Assembly (NCBI RefSeq): GCF_029076845.1
Contig: NZ_JARESE010000015.1
Span: 1 to 64,000 of the forward strand
Length of the DNA stretch: 64,000 nt
Source of the DNA: Novosphingobium album (ex Liu et al. 2023)
GTDB taxonomy: Bacteria > Pseudomonadota > Alphaproteobacteria > Sphingomonadales > Sphingomonadaceae
Reading direction: 5' to 3'
In this document: positions 43,944-52,240 of the stretch, piece after piece
Numbering within the stretch: position 1 is the stretch's first letter
Layout: each line of letters starts with the position of its first letter
Made by a program: the position numbers and the translations under genes
The notes under the pieces: model-generated
Seen by the model: only the letters and a program-made list of their open reading frames with translations
Told to the model about the DNA's origin: nothing
Database searches by the model: none

Positions 43944-45281
43944 TCACCTGATTCCGAGCAGGGTGTCGAAGATGTCGCTGGCGACCTGCATGACCCGGCC
44001 CGAGGCCTGGAAGGCCTGCTGGAAGCGGATCAGGTTCACCGCTTCCTGGTCCAGATCGACGCCGGCTTGCGCCTGCAGCGCGACCTTGGCGGTGCTGGCG
44101 ATCGAATCGAGCGCATCGCGCGTGACGGTGCGGCCGGCGACCTCGCTCGACACGTCGAACAGCAGCGCGTCCATCTGGCCGGCCGGATCGGTGCCGGCGA
44201 GCGCCTGGCGCAGGCCGACCAGGTTGGTCGGATCGCGGCTGTTGGCGCCGGCCCCGGCAGGCGCGGTGGCCAGCTTGCGGCCATCGCTCTGGACCACGGC
44301 GATATCGCTGGCGCCGGTGCCGGAAAACAGCGGCTGCCCGGCCGTGCCGTCCAGATCGACGCCGGCGGCCTGCGCGGTGTTGACCGCGTCGATCACGTCG
44401 CTGGCGATGGTATCGAGGCTGGTGCGCACTTGCGCCAGCTTGGTCAGCGCCTGGCCCTGGCCGGCGAGCGCGCCCGAGGCCGGGGTGACGGCATTGCCAT
44501 CGAGGGTGAAGGAGATCGTGCCGTCGGCGGCGGTCGCCATGGCCATGGTGCCGGCGGTGCCGCCCGCGACCAGCTGCGGGCCGGCGGTGCCGCCGATGCG
44601 CACTTCCACCGTGTTGTCCGGGCTGATGGCGGCGGCGATATCGACATGGTCGCTAAGCTGGCGCAGCAGCGAATCGCGCTGGTCGAGCAGGGTGGACTGG
44701 TCGCTCGACGCATCGGCCGCGCGGGCGAGGCGCAAGTTCACGCGCGCCAGTTCGCCAGCCAGCAGGTTGACCTGGTCGACCCCGTCGCCCGCTTCGAAGC
44801 GCAGGCCCTGGCCCACCGCGTCGAGGCTGGAGGATGCGACGTTGAACGTGTTCGCCATGGTGCGCGCGCCTTCGACCACCGAGGCGCGCAGCGAGCCGTC
44901 GGTCGGGTCGGACAAGAGCTGCTGGAGCGAGCTTTCGAACTGGACCACCGATTCGTAGACGCGGGTCTGTTCGAGCGCGGACTGGATGTTGTCCAGCCCG
45001 TTGACCTCGGCATCCGCGCGCGCGAAATCGGCGCCGGTGCGGCGCACTTCGGACTGGCGGAACAGATCGGCGTTGCGCACGATGCCCGCCACGCGCACGC
45101 CCGAAAGCGAGATATCCCCGACGCGGCCTACGCCGCCCGAGGCCGAGACTTCCTCCAGCCGCACGCTGCGCCGGACATAGCCTTCGGACGAGGCGTTCGA
45201 GATGTTCTGCGCGGTAACGTCAAGCGCGGCGCGCGCCGCCCGCGTGCCGCTGCGCGCGATCGAGAGGAGATCGGAGGCCAT
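43944..45281 (-). CDS. flgK: Hook-associated protein FlgK
   Basis: The 445-residue HAP1 protein begins with the axial motif LLSIARSGTRAARAALDVTA, then QNISNASSEGYVRRSV, and ends with VNLIRFQQAFQASGRVMQVA (about 420-439), the usual C-terminal helix. The middle is Ala/Gly-rich. ATG 45281 follows GAGGAG-type DNA after the flgJ stop by 4 bp. FlgK links hook to filament. Shorter than the enteric 547 residues. Confidence 0.93.
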   Translation of the reverse strand: MASDLLSIARSGTRAARAALDVTAQNISNASSEGYVRRSVRLEEVSASGGVGRVGDISLSGVRVAGIVRNADLFRQSEVRRTGADFARADAEVNGLDNIQSALEQTRVYESVVQFESSLQQLLSDPTDGSLRASVVEGARTMANTFNVASSSLDAVGQGLRFEAGDGVDQVNLLAGELARVNLRLARAADASSDQSTLLDQRDSLLRQLSDHVDIAAAISPDNTVEVRIGGTAGPQLVAGGTAGTMAMATAADGTISFTLDGNAVTPASGALAGQGQALTKLAQVRTSLDTIASDVIDAVNTAQAAGVDLDGTAGQPLFSGTGASDIAVVQSDGRKLATAPAGAGANSRDPTNLVGLRQALAGTDPAGQMDALLFDVSSEVAGRTVTRDALDSIASTAKVALQAQAGVDLDQEAVNLIRFQQAFQASGRVMQVASDIFDTLLGIR

Positions 45282-45285
45282 GGCC

Positions 45286-45615
45286 TTAGCCCTCCTTCCC
45301 GGAAGCCGTCGCGCCGCTCGCGCTTTCGGGCGGCAGGAAGCGCGCGAGTTGCGCCTCGATCTTCGCGGCCAGGCCCAGCGAGCCGGACTTGGCGGTGAGA
45401 TCGGCGAAATGCTCGTCCTGCATCTGGCGGAAGGTTTCCATCGCCTGGCCGCCGAACAGGTCATCACCGCCGAAATCGGTCTTGCGCGCGGCCGCCAGCA
45501 TCTGGCGCATGAAGATCGCCTCGAACTGCTTGGCCACTTCGGCCAGCTTCGCGCGGTCCGAGGTCTTCTGCGGCGTGAGCGAGAGGCCCTGGGGGGATGC
45601 GGCGACAGTCGTCAT
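45286..45615 (-). CDS. flgJ: Rod-binding protein FlgJ, N-terminal domain only
   Basis: This 109-residue protein corresponds to the rod-cap half of FlgJ: KLAEVAKQFEAIFMRQMLAA, then GGDDLFGGQAMETFRQMQDE and SLGLAAKIEAQL. The muramidase half present in enteric FlgJ is missing; a separate lytic transglycosylase gene lies at 53520-54389. It overlaps flgI by 4 bp and precedes flgK by 4 bp. Confidence 0.93.
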   Translation of the reverse strand: MTTVAASPQGLSLTPQKTSDRAKLAEVAKQFEAIFMRQMLAAARKTDFGGDDLFGGQAMETFRQMQDEHFADLTAKSGSLGLAAKIEAQLARFLPPESASGATASGKEG

Positions 45616-46709
45616 ATCACCACCATCTCGGCTTTCAGCGCGCCGGCCTGCTTGAGCGCTTCGAGGATCGCGACGAGATCGGCGGGCGTGACGCCCAGCA
45701 TGTTGAGCGCATCGACGATCTTCGACAGCGAGGCGCCCGGCTTGAACAGGGCGACGCTGCGCTTTTCCTCATCGGTGGTGATCGTGCTGTTCTGCTCGAT
45801 GGCGGTCTTGCCCTGGCTGAACGGCCCCGGCTGGATCACGCGCGGGTCTTCGTCAATCCGCACGGTCAGCTTGCCGTGGCTGATCGCGGCGGGCGAGAGG
45901 CGCACCGCGCTGTTGATCACCACCGTGCCGGTGCGGCTGTTGACGATGACGCGCGCGGCCGTTTCGGCCGGATCGACATCGATCATCTCGATCGCCGCCA
46001 TCAGGCTGGCGCGGGTATCGGCATCGGCCGGCAGGCGCAGCGAAAGCGTGATGCCGTCCTCGATGCTGGCGGTGCCGGGCACCATGCGGTTGATCGCGTC
46101 GCGCACGCGGCTGGCGGTGAGGAAATCGGCGTTGAACAGGTTCCAGCGCAGTGTGCCGCCGCTGTCGAACCCGGTATCGACCGCGCGCTCCACGCTGGCA
46201 CCGTCGCTGATGCGCCCGACGGTGGGGATGTTGATGGTGACGTTGGAGCCGTCCTTGGCGGCAACGCCCAGGCCGCCGACCGCGAGGTTGCCTTGCGCCA
46301 TGGCATAGATCTGGCCGTCCGCGCCATAGAGCGGGGTCATGATCAGCGCCCCGCCGCGCAGGCTCTTGGCCTTGCCGATGGTCGACACGGTCACGTCGAT
46401 GCGCTGGCCGGGCTTGGCGAAGGCGGGCAGATCGGCCGTGATCATCACGGCGGCCGCATTCTTCAGGCCGGGCGAGATGCCGGGCGGCAATTGCAGGCCC
46501 ATGCGGCCCGAAACGCCCTTCATCGCCTGGGTGAGATACTCAAGGTTGTCATCGCCCGTGCCGGGCAGGCCCACGACGATGCCGTAGCCGGTGAGCTGGT
46601 TCGAGCGCACGCCCTGGAACTGGCCGAGATCGCGCACGCGCTCCGCGTGGGCAAGGCTGGGCATCAGCGCCGTCAGCGTGATCAGGAAGCAGAAAAGTGC
46701 GCGGAACAT
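45612..46709 (-). CDS. flgI: Flagellar P-ring protein FlgI
   Basis: The 365-residue periplasmic protein has a signal peptide (ALFCFLITLTALMPSLAHAE) and the FlgI body: RVRDLGQFQGVRSNQLTGYG, YGIVVGLPGTGDD, and C-terminal LSKIVDALNMLGVTPADLVA with ILEALKQAGALKAEMVVI at the end. It forms the P ring in the peptidoglycan with the help of FlgA. Normal length. It starts 12 bp after the flgH stop. Confidence 0.96.
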   Translation of the reverse strand: MFRALFCFLITLTALMPSLAHAERVRDLGQFQGVRSNQLTGYGIVVGLPGTGDDNLEYLTQAMKGVSGRMGLQLPPGISPGLKNAAAVMITADLPAFAKPGQRIDVTVSTIGKAKSLRGGALIMTPLYGADGQIYAMAQGNLAVGGLGVAAKDGSNVTINIPTVGRISDGASVERAVDTGFDSGGTLRWNLFNADFLTASRVRDAINRMVPGTASIEDGITLSLRLPADADTRASLMAAIEMIDVDPAETAARVIVNSRTGTVVINSAVRLSPAAISHGKLTVRIDEDPRVIQPGPFSQGKTAIEQNSTITTDEEKRSVALFKPGASLSKIVDALNMLGVTPADLVAILEALKQAGALKAEMVVI

Positions 46710-46721
46710 GGCGTCAGGCCC

Positions 46722-47411
46722 TCAAAACGGGGAAATGATGTTGAAGAACCGGCCGAGCCAGCCTTGCTTGCTCGCGTTCTGCAACGCGCCCTTGCCCGAG
46801 TATTCGATATGCGCATCGGCGACCCGGGAGGACAGGATGGAATTTTCCGTGTCGACATCGGCCAGGCGAACGATGCCGGAAAACCGGACCCATTCGTTAC
46901 CCTGGCTCAGCAACATCTGCTTTTCCCCTTTGACCAGCGCCGTTCCGTTCGGGCGCACTTCGGCAATGGTGACGGCAAGCGTGGACGAAAGGGTGCTCGT
47001 CTGGCCGGCCGTTCCCTGACCATTGAACGTCGAGGAACTGGAGGCTTTAAGCGCATCGGCGCTGAGGAAGGAAAAAGGCCCGGTGGTTGGCGGGACCAGT
47101 CCCACGTCGCCGCCCTTCTGGCTTTTCGAGTTGACCGCCTTGGTGGCGGTGGTGCTTTCGATCAGCCGGATGGTCAGCGGATCGCCCACGCGGCGTGCGC
47201 GATTGCCTTCGTAAAGCGGTGCGTAGCCGGCCGAGACCTGGAAGATCCCGCCGCTGGCCGGCACCGGCTCGGGCACGGCCACGGGCAGGGTGGGCTCGAA
47301 GCCGGAGATCTTCTCCTTCTTCTTGGCCAGCGCGGGCGCGGCGCCGAGGCCGAGCACGGACAGGGCAAGCAGCGCGGCTGTGAAAGGCGAACGGACATTC
47401 ATGGCGATCAC
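46722..47411 (-). CDS. flgH: Flagellar L-ring protein FlgH
   Basis: This 229-residue protein has a signal sequence (PFTAALLALSVLGLGAAPAL) and the FlgH core ARRVGDPLTIRLIESTTATK, then SKSQKGGDVGLVPPTTGPFS, LAVTIAEVRPNGTALVKGEK and the C-terminal SNDW-like NEWVRFSGIVRLADVDTENS. The FlgH lipobox cysteine usually present is not evident: no Cys follows the hydrophobic stretch. So lipidation is doubtful. It overlaps flgG by 4 bp. Confidence 0.93.
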   Translation of the reverse strand: MIAMNVRSPFTAALLALSVLGLGAAPALAKKKEKISGFEPTLPVAVPEPVPASGGIFQVSAGYAPLYEGNRARRVGDPLTIRLIESTTATKAVNSKSQKGGDVGLVPPTTGPFSFLSADALKASSSSTFNGQGTAGQTSTLSSTLAVTIAEVRPNGTALVKGEKQMLLSQGNEWVRFSGIVRLADVDTENSILSSRVADAHIEYSGKGALQNASKQGWLGRFFNIISPF

Positions 47412-48196
47412 AGCGTCTGGTTGGCGTTGCGCAGCATCTCGTCGACCGCCGAGATCATCTTGGAGTTGATCTCGTAGGCGCGCTGGGTCTCGATCATGTC
47501 CACCAGCTCCTCGACGATGTTGACGTTGGAGCCTTCGAGCATCCCCTGCTTGATGTGGCCGCGCCCGTTCTCGCCGGCGATGCCGATCTGGGCCTGGCCG
47601 CTGGCGCCGGTTTCCAGCATGAAGTTGTCTGCCGCCGCCTGCAGGCCGCCGGGATTGGCGAAGCTGGCGACGGTGATCTGGCCAAGCTGGGCCGCGTCGG
47701 TCTGCCCCGCGACCGAGGCCGAGACGGTGCCGTCATCGGAGATCGAGATCGAGGTGGTGCCTTCGGGGATCGTGATCGGCGGCTGGACGATATAGCCCTG
47801 CGTGGTCACGAGCTGGCCTTCGGACGAGCGGGTGAAATTGCCCGCGCGGGTGTAGCCGAGCTGGCCGCCGGGAAGCTGCACCTGGAAATAGCCGTCGCCA
47901 TCGAGCGCGAGGTCCAGCGTGTTGCCGGTGGTCTCCAGCGTGCCCTGCGTCTCGATCCGGGTGGTCGACTGGATGCCGACGCCGGTGCCCAGGTTAAGCC
48001 CGGTCGCGTAAGTCGTCTCGTTCGAGGATTGCGCCCCGGCGACGCGCGCGTCCTGATAGGCCAGCGTGGCGAAATTGGCGCGATCGCGCTTGAAGCCGGT
48101 GGTGCCGACATTGGCCAGGTTGTTGGCGATGACGCGCATCCGGGCGTCCTGGGCTTCCAGGCCGGTGCGGGCGACGTGAAGTGCGGAACTGGGCAT
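47408..48196 (-). CDS. flgG: Flagellar distal rod protein FlgG
   Basis: The 262-residue protein is standard FlgG: ALHVARTGLEAQDARMRVIA, NNLANVGTTGFKRDRANFAT (about 24-43), the LGTGVGIQSTTRIETQGTLE stretch, and C-terminal EGSNVNIVEELVDMIETQRA, then YEINSKMISAVDEMLRNANQ. It forms the distal rod under the hook. It starts 14 bp after flgF. Confidence 0.97.
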   Translation of the reverse strand: MPSSALHVARTGLEAQDARMRVIANNLANVGTTGFKRDRANFATLAYQDARVAGAQSSNETTYATGLNLGTGVGIQSTTRIETQGTLETTGNTLDLALDGDGYFQVQLPGGQLGYTRAGNFTRSSEGQLVTTQGYIVQPPITIPEGTTSISISDDGTVSASVAGQTDAAQLGQITVASFANPGGLQAAADNFMLETGASGQAQIGIAGENGRGHIKQGMLEGSNVNIVEELVDMIETQRAYEINSKMISAVDEMLRNANQTL

Positions 48197-48210
48197 GGTC
48201 TTCTTTTTCC

Positions 48211-48954
48211 TCAGCTATCGATGCGCATCAGGCGCGAGCTGCCTTCGTCCAGCTCGCGCGCGGTCTGGACAAGCTTGGTGCGCAGGTCGAACAGGCGCTG
48301 CGCCTCGATCATCTCGACAAGTACTTCCGATGGGTTGACGTTGGACTGCTCCAGCGCTCCGGGCATGACCTTGGCATCCTCGTTCACCGGCAGCACGCCG
48401 CCGTTCGGCACGCGGAACACGCCGGCCAGATCCTTCTCGATCTTCGAGCCGGTGGTGCTGACCAGCTTGAGCCGGTCGATCCGCTGCGGCGGCGCGTCGG
48501 GCGTCGCCGGATCGGACACCATCACCGCCCCATCGGGCGCGATCGCCACGTTGGCGCCGGGCGGCAACGTGATCGGCCCGTTCTCGCCCAGCACCGGCAG
48601 GCCCTCGCCATTCTGGAGCAGGCCCGAGGCGGCGATCGAAAGGTCGCCGCGCCGGGTATAGGCCTCGCCGCCGTCGATCGACTGGACCGCGAGCATGGCA
48701 TCGCCCTGCATGGCGATGTCCATCTCGCGGCCGGTCTCGATGATGGCGCCTTCCTTCATCGATGCGCCCTTGACCTCGGCGCGGGAGAGCGAGCGCACTT
48801 CGAGCTGCGGGCCCTCCAGCGTCATCGGCGTCGCCTGCAGGATCTCGGCGCGGAAGCCGATGGTCTGCGCGTTCGACATGTTGCTGGCGATCATCCGCTC
48901 GCGGATCATCGAGGCGTTCATCCCCGAGACGGCGGTGTAGATCAGGCGGTCCAT
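48211..48954 (-). CDS. flgF: Flagellar proximal rod protein FlgF
   Basis: The 247-residue rod protein begins MDRLIYTAVSGMNASMIRER, has the axial motif MIASNMSNAQTIGFRAEILQ, and ends ALEQSNVNPSEVLVEMIEAQ, then LFDLRTKLVQTARELDEGSS. FlgF forms part of the proximal rod. It lies 21 bp after flgE. Confidence 0.94.
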   Translation of the reverse strand: MDRLIYTAVSGMNASMIRERMIASNMSNAQTIGFRAEILQATPMTLEGPQLEVRSLSRAEVKGASMKEGAIIETGREMDIAMQGDAMLAVQSIDGGEAYTRRGDLSIAASGLLQNGEGLPVLGENGPITLPPGANVAIAPDGAVMVSDPATPDAPPQRIDRLKLVSTTGSKIEKDLAGVFRVPNGGVLPVNEDAKVMPGALEQSNVNPSEVLVEMIEAQRLFDLRTKLVQTARELDEGSSRLMRIDS

Positions 48955-48975
48955 CCGGCGTTACCCTCGTTCGGC

Positions 48976-49782
48976 TCAGGTGCGCAGGTTGATGACGGTC
49001 TGCGAGATCTGGGTGGCCGTATCGATCGCCTTGGCATTCGCCTGGAAATAGCGCTGCGCGGTGATCAGGTTGACCAGTTCCTCGGCGATATCGACGTTCG
49101 AACGCTCCAGCGCGCCCGAAAGCAGGCCGCCGTAGACGCCGCTGTCGGGCTGGCCGAACGTGGGCGTGCCCGAAAGGCCGGTGGCCTGCCAGTTCGACGA
49201 ACCGACCTGCTTGAGCCCGGTGGGCGACGTGAACGAGGCAAGCGCGACGGTGCCGACCACGGTGTTGGTGCCGTCCGCATAGGATGCGCGGATCGTGCCG
49301 TCGGTCTCCACGGTGACGCCGGCGAAAGCCGCGCCGGCCGCGTTGGTCGCGGGGATCGCCGATTCACCGGGGGCGCCGGCGGGCGGGGTGGTGCCCGGCG
49401 CGAAGAACTGCAGGCGATTGCCGGCGCCATCGTTGATGAAGCCGTTCTCATCGATGCTGAAGCTGCCGTTGCGCGTATAGAGCGTATCGCCCGAAACGAC
49501 GTTCTTGGTCTGGAAGAAGCCGTCGCCGGTGATGGCCAGGTCCAGCGCGGAGCCGGTCTGCTCGATCGGGCCGATGGTGAAGTTCTGGTCGATCGCCTCG
49601 ACGGTCGAGCCGATGCCCTGGATCATCTTGGGGCTGGTATAGGCGGTGCCGGCGACGATGTCGGCGAACTCCACGCGCGACTTCTTGAAGCCGGTGGTTT
49701 CCGAGTTGGCGATATTGTGCGCGATCACGTTCAGGTCGGTCTGGGCGTTCTTCAGGCCGCTCAGCGAAGTATAGAAGGACAT
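48976..49782 (-). CDS. flgE: Short flagellar hook protein FlgE
   Basis: The 268-residue protein starts with the hook signature SFYTSLSGLKNAQTDLNVIA, then HNIANSETTGFKKSRVEFAD and VVAGTAYTSPKMIQG-type sequence. It ends GGLLSGALERSNVDIAEELV, then NLITAQRYFQANAKAIDTAT. Gene order (after flgD) and the FADIVAGT segment identify it as FlgE. Enteric FlgE is about 400 residues, so the outer D2-type domain is reduced or missing and the hook should be thin. An alternative call as a FlgG-like rod protein is less likely, since flgF and flgG follow. Confidence 0.88.
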   Translation of the reverse strand: MSFYTSLSGLKNAQTDLNVIAHNIANSETTGFKKSRVEFADIVAGTAYTSPKMIQGIGSTVEAIDQNFTIGPIEQTGSALDLAITGDGFFQTKNVVSGDTLYTRNGSFSIDENGFINDGAGNRLQFFAPGTTPPAGAPGESAIPATNAAGAAFAGVTVETDGTIRASYADGTNTVVGTVALASFTSPTGLKQVGSSNWQATGLSGTPTFGQPDSGVYGGLLSGALERSNVDIAEELVNLITAQRYFQANAKAIDTATQISQTVINLRT

Positions 49783-49785
49783 GGC

Positions 49786-50160
49786 TCAATTCTCCTGCGG
49801 GGTGGTGTCGGCCGAGGTATCGGTCGCGGTTTCGGTGGTGGTGGTGGTATCGGTGCCGGTGGTCGTGTCGCCGGCCGAAGCGGCGATGCCTTGCGCCTTG
49901 AGCACGGCGTCGAGCTTGCTGGCGATGTCCTTCAGCGTCTCGCCCATCTCGGCGGTGCCGGCGAGCGAGGAGAACTGCGCCATCTGCGCGAGCATTTCCT
50001 TCTGGTCCACCGGGTTGAACGGATCCTGCTGCTGCATCTGCACTGTCATCAGCTTCAGGAAATCGGCCTGGCCCAGCGATCCGAGCCCGGTCTTGTTCGT
50101 GGTGGTGGGGGTGGTGGCGGTATTGGTGGAATAGCTGCCATAAGTGGAAGTCACGGTCAT
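49786..50160 (-). CDS. flgD: Minimal hook-capping protein FlgD
   Basis: The 124-residue protein has the conserved FlgD N-terminal motif [20 protein letters not shown] (about 29-48), [20 protein letters not shown] and [16 protein letters not shown]. It then ends in a Thr/Asp-rich tail (about 97-124). The tudor/Ig-like C-terminal domains of the usual 200-230-residue FlgD are absent. FlgD caps the growing hook; a reduced cap fits the short FlgE next door. It overlaps flgC by 4 bp. Confidence 0.92.
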   Translation of the reverse strand: MTVTSTYGSYSTNTATTPTTTNKTGLGSLGQADFLKLMTVQMQQQDPFNPVDQKEMLAQMAQFSSLAGTAEMGETLKDIASKLDAVLKAQGIAASAGDTTTGTDTTTTTETATDTSADTTPQEN

Positions 50161-50561
50161 TTGAGCCTCATCGTCTCGAGCATGAGTTGCTTGGCGGTGG
50201 AAAGCGCTTCCACCAGGTTCTGGTACTGGCGCGCGCTTTCCAGCATCTCGACCATCTCCGCGTTCTCATCGACGGGAGCCTGCCAGATATCGCCGTTGGC
50301 ATCGGCCAGCGGGTGGTCGGGATTGTGCTCGCGGATCGGCGCGGCATCCTCGCGCGTCACGGCCTGGACCTTCACGGTCGCCAGGCCCGAGGCGCGATCG
50401 AGATCTTCGGAGAAGACGGCGCGGATCGGGCGATAGGTCGCCTGCTCGCTGCTCGCCACCGTGCCGGCATTGGCCAGGTTGGAAGCCGCCGCGTTCATCC
50501 GCACGAGCTGTGCCGACATGCCGCGCTGCGCGAGGTCGAAAAGGGTGAAGGGCTGCGGCAT
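50157..50561 (-). CDS. flgC: Flagellar proximal rod protein FlgC
   Basis: The 134-residue protein has [40 protein letters not shown] (about 24-43), and C-terminal [20 protein letters not shown], then [18 protein letters not shown]. Standard length for FlgC. It begins 2 bp after the flgB stop. Confidence 0.95.
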   Translation of the reverse strand: MPQPFTLFDLAQRGMSAQLVRMNAAASNLANAGTVASSEQATYRPIRAVFSEDLDRASGLATVKVQAVTREDAAPIREHNPDHPLADANGDIWQAPVDENAEMVEMLESARQYQNLVEALSTAKQLMLETMRLK

Positions 50562-50563
50562 CG

Positions 50564-50911
50564 TCAGTCGCCCCGGATCGCCCGCGTCACGGTATCGACC
50601 CGGCCGCGGATGAACGAAAGCGTCGCCGAATAGCCGACCGCGTTTTCGGAGAAGGCGAGCTGCTCGTTCTGCAGCTCAACGGTATTGCCGTCGAGCGAGG
50701 GCATCACCGGCACGCGATAGAGCGTGGCCGCCTCGGCCGCCTTGTCCTCATCGGTGCCGGCCATCGTCGCCTTGAGCGCGCCGGCGAAATCGATGTCGCG
50801 CGCCTTGTAGCCGGGCGTCGCGGCATTGGCGATGTTCGAGGCGATCATCCCCATGCGCTGCGATCGCAGTTCCAGGGCCGCCCCATGAATTCCGAACAGG
50901 CTATCGCTCAT
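50564..50911 (-). CDS. flgB: Flagellar proximal rod protein FlgB
   Basis: The 115-residue rod protein has LFGIHGAALELRSQRMGMIA, SNIANAATPGYKARDIDFAG (about 25-44) and C-terminal FSENAVGYSATLSFIRGRVD. ATG 50911 has GGAG 9 bases upstream, and a perfect sigma-54 site 36 bp upstream, so it heads the flgBCDEFGHIJKL-motAB run. Normal length. Confidence 0.95.
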   Translation of the reverse strand: MSDSLFGIHGAALELRSQRMGMIASNIANAATPGYKARDIDFAGALKATMAGTDEDKAAEAATLYRVPVMPSLDGNTVELQNEQLAFSENAVGYSATLSFIRGRVDTVTRAIRGD

Positions 50912-50946
50912 CGGTGTTGCTCCGTCGTGTCCTGTCCTCACGATGA

Positions 50947-50962
50947 GCAAGGACCGTGCCAA
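50947..50962 (-). promoter_or_regulatory. Sigma-54 promoter of the flgB operon
   Basis: On the minus strand TTGGCACG-GTCC-TTGC matches the sigma-54 consensus at every defined base, with GG-N10-GC spacing. Transcription would start near 50935, about 24 nt before the flgB start codon. The activator gene at 37397-38668 is the obvious partner. Confidence 0.88.
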
Positions 50963-51045
50963 AGCGCGGATTTCCGTTATTTCGCGGGATGGGGGCAGGC
51001 CGGCCGGCAAAGCGTTGCCGGAAAGCGGCAAATGTCGTCCGCCGG

Positions 51046-51072
51046 CTGAATCGAGAATTTTGCCGCCGTTCT
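51046..51072 (+). promoter_or_regulatory. Weak sigma-28-type promoter before the MotA/ExbB-like gene
   Basis: CTGAA (51046-51050) is followed after 14 bp by GCCGTTCT (51065-51072), the exact -10 word of the flgM promoter. The -35 part is poorer than in the other three copies. The start of the gene is 26 bp downstream. Confidence 0.4.
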
Positions 51073-51098
51073 ACCGTAACGAAGGAGAACCCTGTCCG

Positions 51099-51752
51099 AT
51101 GCAAGCCGAACAGCTTTTCGATCCCGTCTCGGCGGCCATCGTCGTCGGTGGCACGCTGATCGCGACCGTGCTGCGCTGTGGCATGGAGGATACCCGCGCC
51201 GCGATCGGCGCGATCGGCGGCCTGTGGCAACGCCGCTTCGATGCGGCGCGCGCGCGCGCCGCGCTGGCCACGCAAGTCCGCGAGATCCAGCAGGAGGGGC
51301 TGCTGCGCGCCGAACCGCGCCGTTCGGGCGATCCCGAGTTCGACGAAGCCACCGACGCGCTGATCGGGAAGCGCTCGCTCGCCGCGCTCCAGGCCGCGCA
51401 CGAAGCGCACCGGCGCCGGCGGATCGAGCGCAACATGCAGGCGGTCCAGACGCTGATCCAGGCGGCGGACCTGGCCCCGGTCTTCGGGCTGGCCGGCACG
51501 CTGATCTCGCTCAGCCAGCTTCCCCGGATCGGCAGCACGGCCGAAGCCTTCATGGGCGCGATCTCGATGGCGGTGCTGACCACGCTTTACGGATTGCTGC
51601 TGGGCAACCTGTTCTTCGCCCCGCTGGCGCGCATCGTCGATCGCGCCGCGCGCGCCGAGGAGCGGGAGCGGCAGAAGCTGGTCGACTGGCTGGAAGAGCA
51701 GGTGACGCCCGCCATCCCCGGCGCGCGGCCGCTGGCGGTTGCCGCCGAATGA
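51099..51752 (+). CDS. MotA/TolQ/ExbB-like membrane protein
   Basis: The 217-residue protein resembles a shortened MotA: DPVSAAIVVGGTLIATVLRC (about 8-27) matches MotA helix 2, followed by a charged cytoplasmic stretch (about 40-115) and two C-terminal helices (ADLAPVFGLAGTLISLSQLP, 123-142; GAISMAVLTTLYGLLLGNLF, 153-172) typical of the proton-channel family. The first MotA helix is absent. AAGGAG lies 11 bases ahead. It overlaps an ExbD-like gene by ATGA. It is separate from the true motAB (41270-42977). A stator accessory, scaffold or export-energising role is possible. Confidence 0.78.
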   Translation: MQAEQLFDPVSAAIVVGGTLIATVLRCGMEDTRAAIGAIGGLWQRRFDAARARAALATQVREIQQEGLLRAEPRRSGDPEFDEATDALIGKRSLAALQAAHEAHRRRRIERNMQAVQTLIQAADLAPVFGLAGTLISLSQLPRIGSTAEAFMGAISMAVLTTLYGLLLGNLFFAPLARIVDRAARAEERERQKLVDWLEEQVTPAIPGARPLAVAAE

Positions 51753-52240
51753 TCACGCTGCGCCCCGGCACCGGCTGGCAGACGATGCTGGCCGACCTGT
51801 CGCTGATCCTGTTCATGATTACCGCGGCGGCGCTGTCGAAGACGTCGCTGAAGCCTGCTACCGGCCCGGAACAGCCCGCCGCCGCGCGGTCCGATCCCCG
51901 GCCTTCGCCGCAATCGGAGCCGCTGGCGATCTATGTCGCCGCGCCCGGCGCGCCGCCGCTGGCCGAATGGCTGGCGCACCAGCCACGTGACGATCGCCAG
52001 CAGCTTACCGTCACCGCGCGCTATCGCCCCGGCGGCCAGGCCGCGGCGCTGGCCGAGGCGGGCCGGCTCGCCGCCGAGGCGGGCAAGGCCGGCGCGGCCG
52101 CGCGGATCGTGGTCGAGCCGGGCGAGGGCGCCGCGCGCGCCGTGCTGGCCTTCGACGCTTCGGACGATCTCCGGCAGGAAGTGGCACGTGAATTGCATGG
52201 AAATGGGCCAGACGTAGTGACCAGGAAGGACACGCCATGA
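51749..52240 (+). CDS. ExbD/MotB-like small membrane protein
   Basis: The 163-residue protein has one N-terminal membrane helix with a single acidic residue in the position used by MotB/ExbD/TolR (WQTMLADLSLILFMITAAAL, Asp16). A Pro/Ala/Arg-rich linker follows, then a periplasmic part (about 60-163) of alternating polar strands (LTVTARYRPGGQAAALAEAG). There is no OmpA-type peptidoglycan motif. Both ends overlap neighbours by ATGA (51749-51752, 52237-52240), coupling it to the MotA-like gene and to flgA. It probably pairs with the MotA/ExbB-like protein in an ion-driven unit of unknown job. Confidence 0.68.
   Translation: MITLRPGTGWQTMLADLSLILFMITAAALSKTSLKPATGPEQPAAARSDPRPSPQSEPLAIYVAAPGAPPLAEWLAHQPRDDRQQLTVTARYRPGGQAAALAEAGRLAAEAGKAGAAARIVVEPGEGAARAVLAFDASDDLRQEVARELHGNGPDVVTRKDTP

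Noticed and set aside
48976..49782. flgE as a duplicate of flgG
   Set aside because: Length is similar, but the N-terminus (SFYTSLSGLKNAQTDLN) and the position between flgD and flgF mark it as the hook gene.
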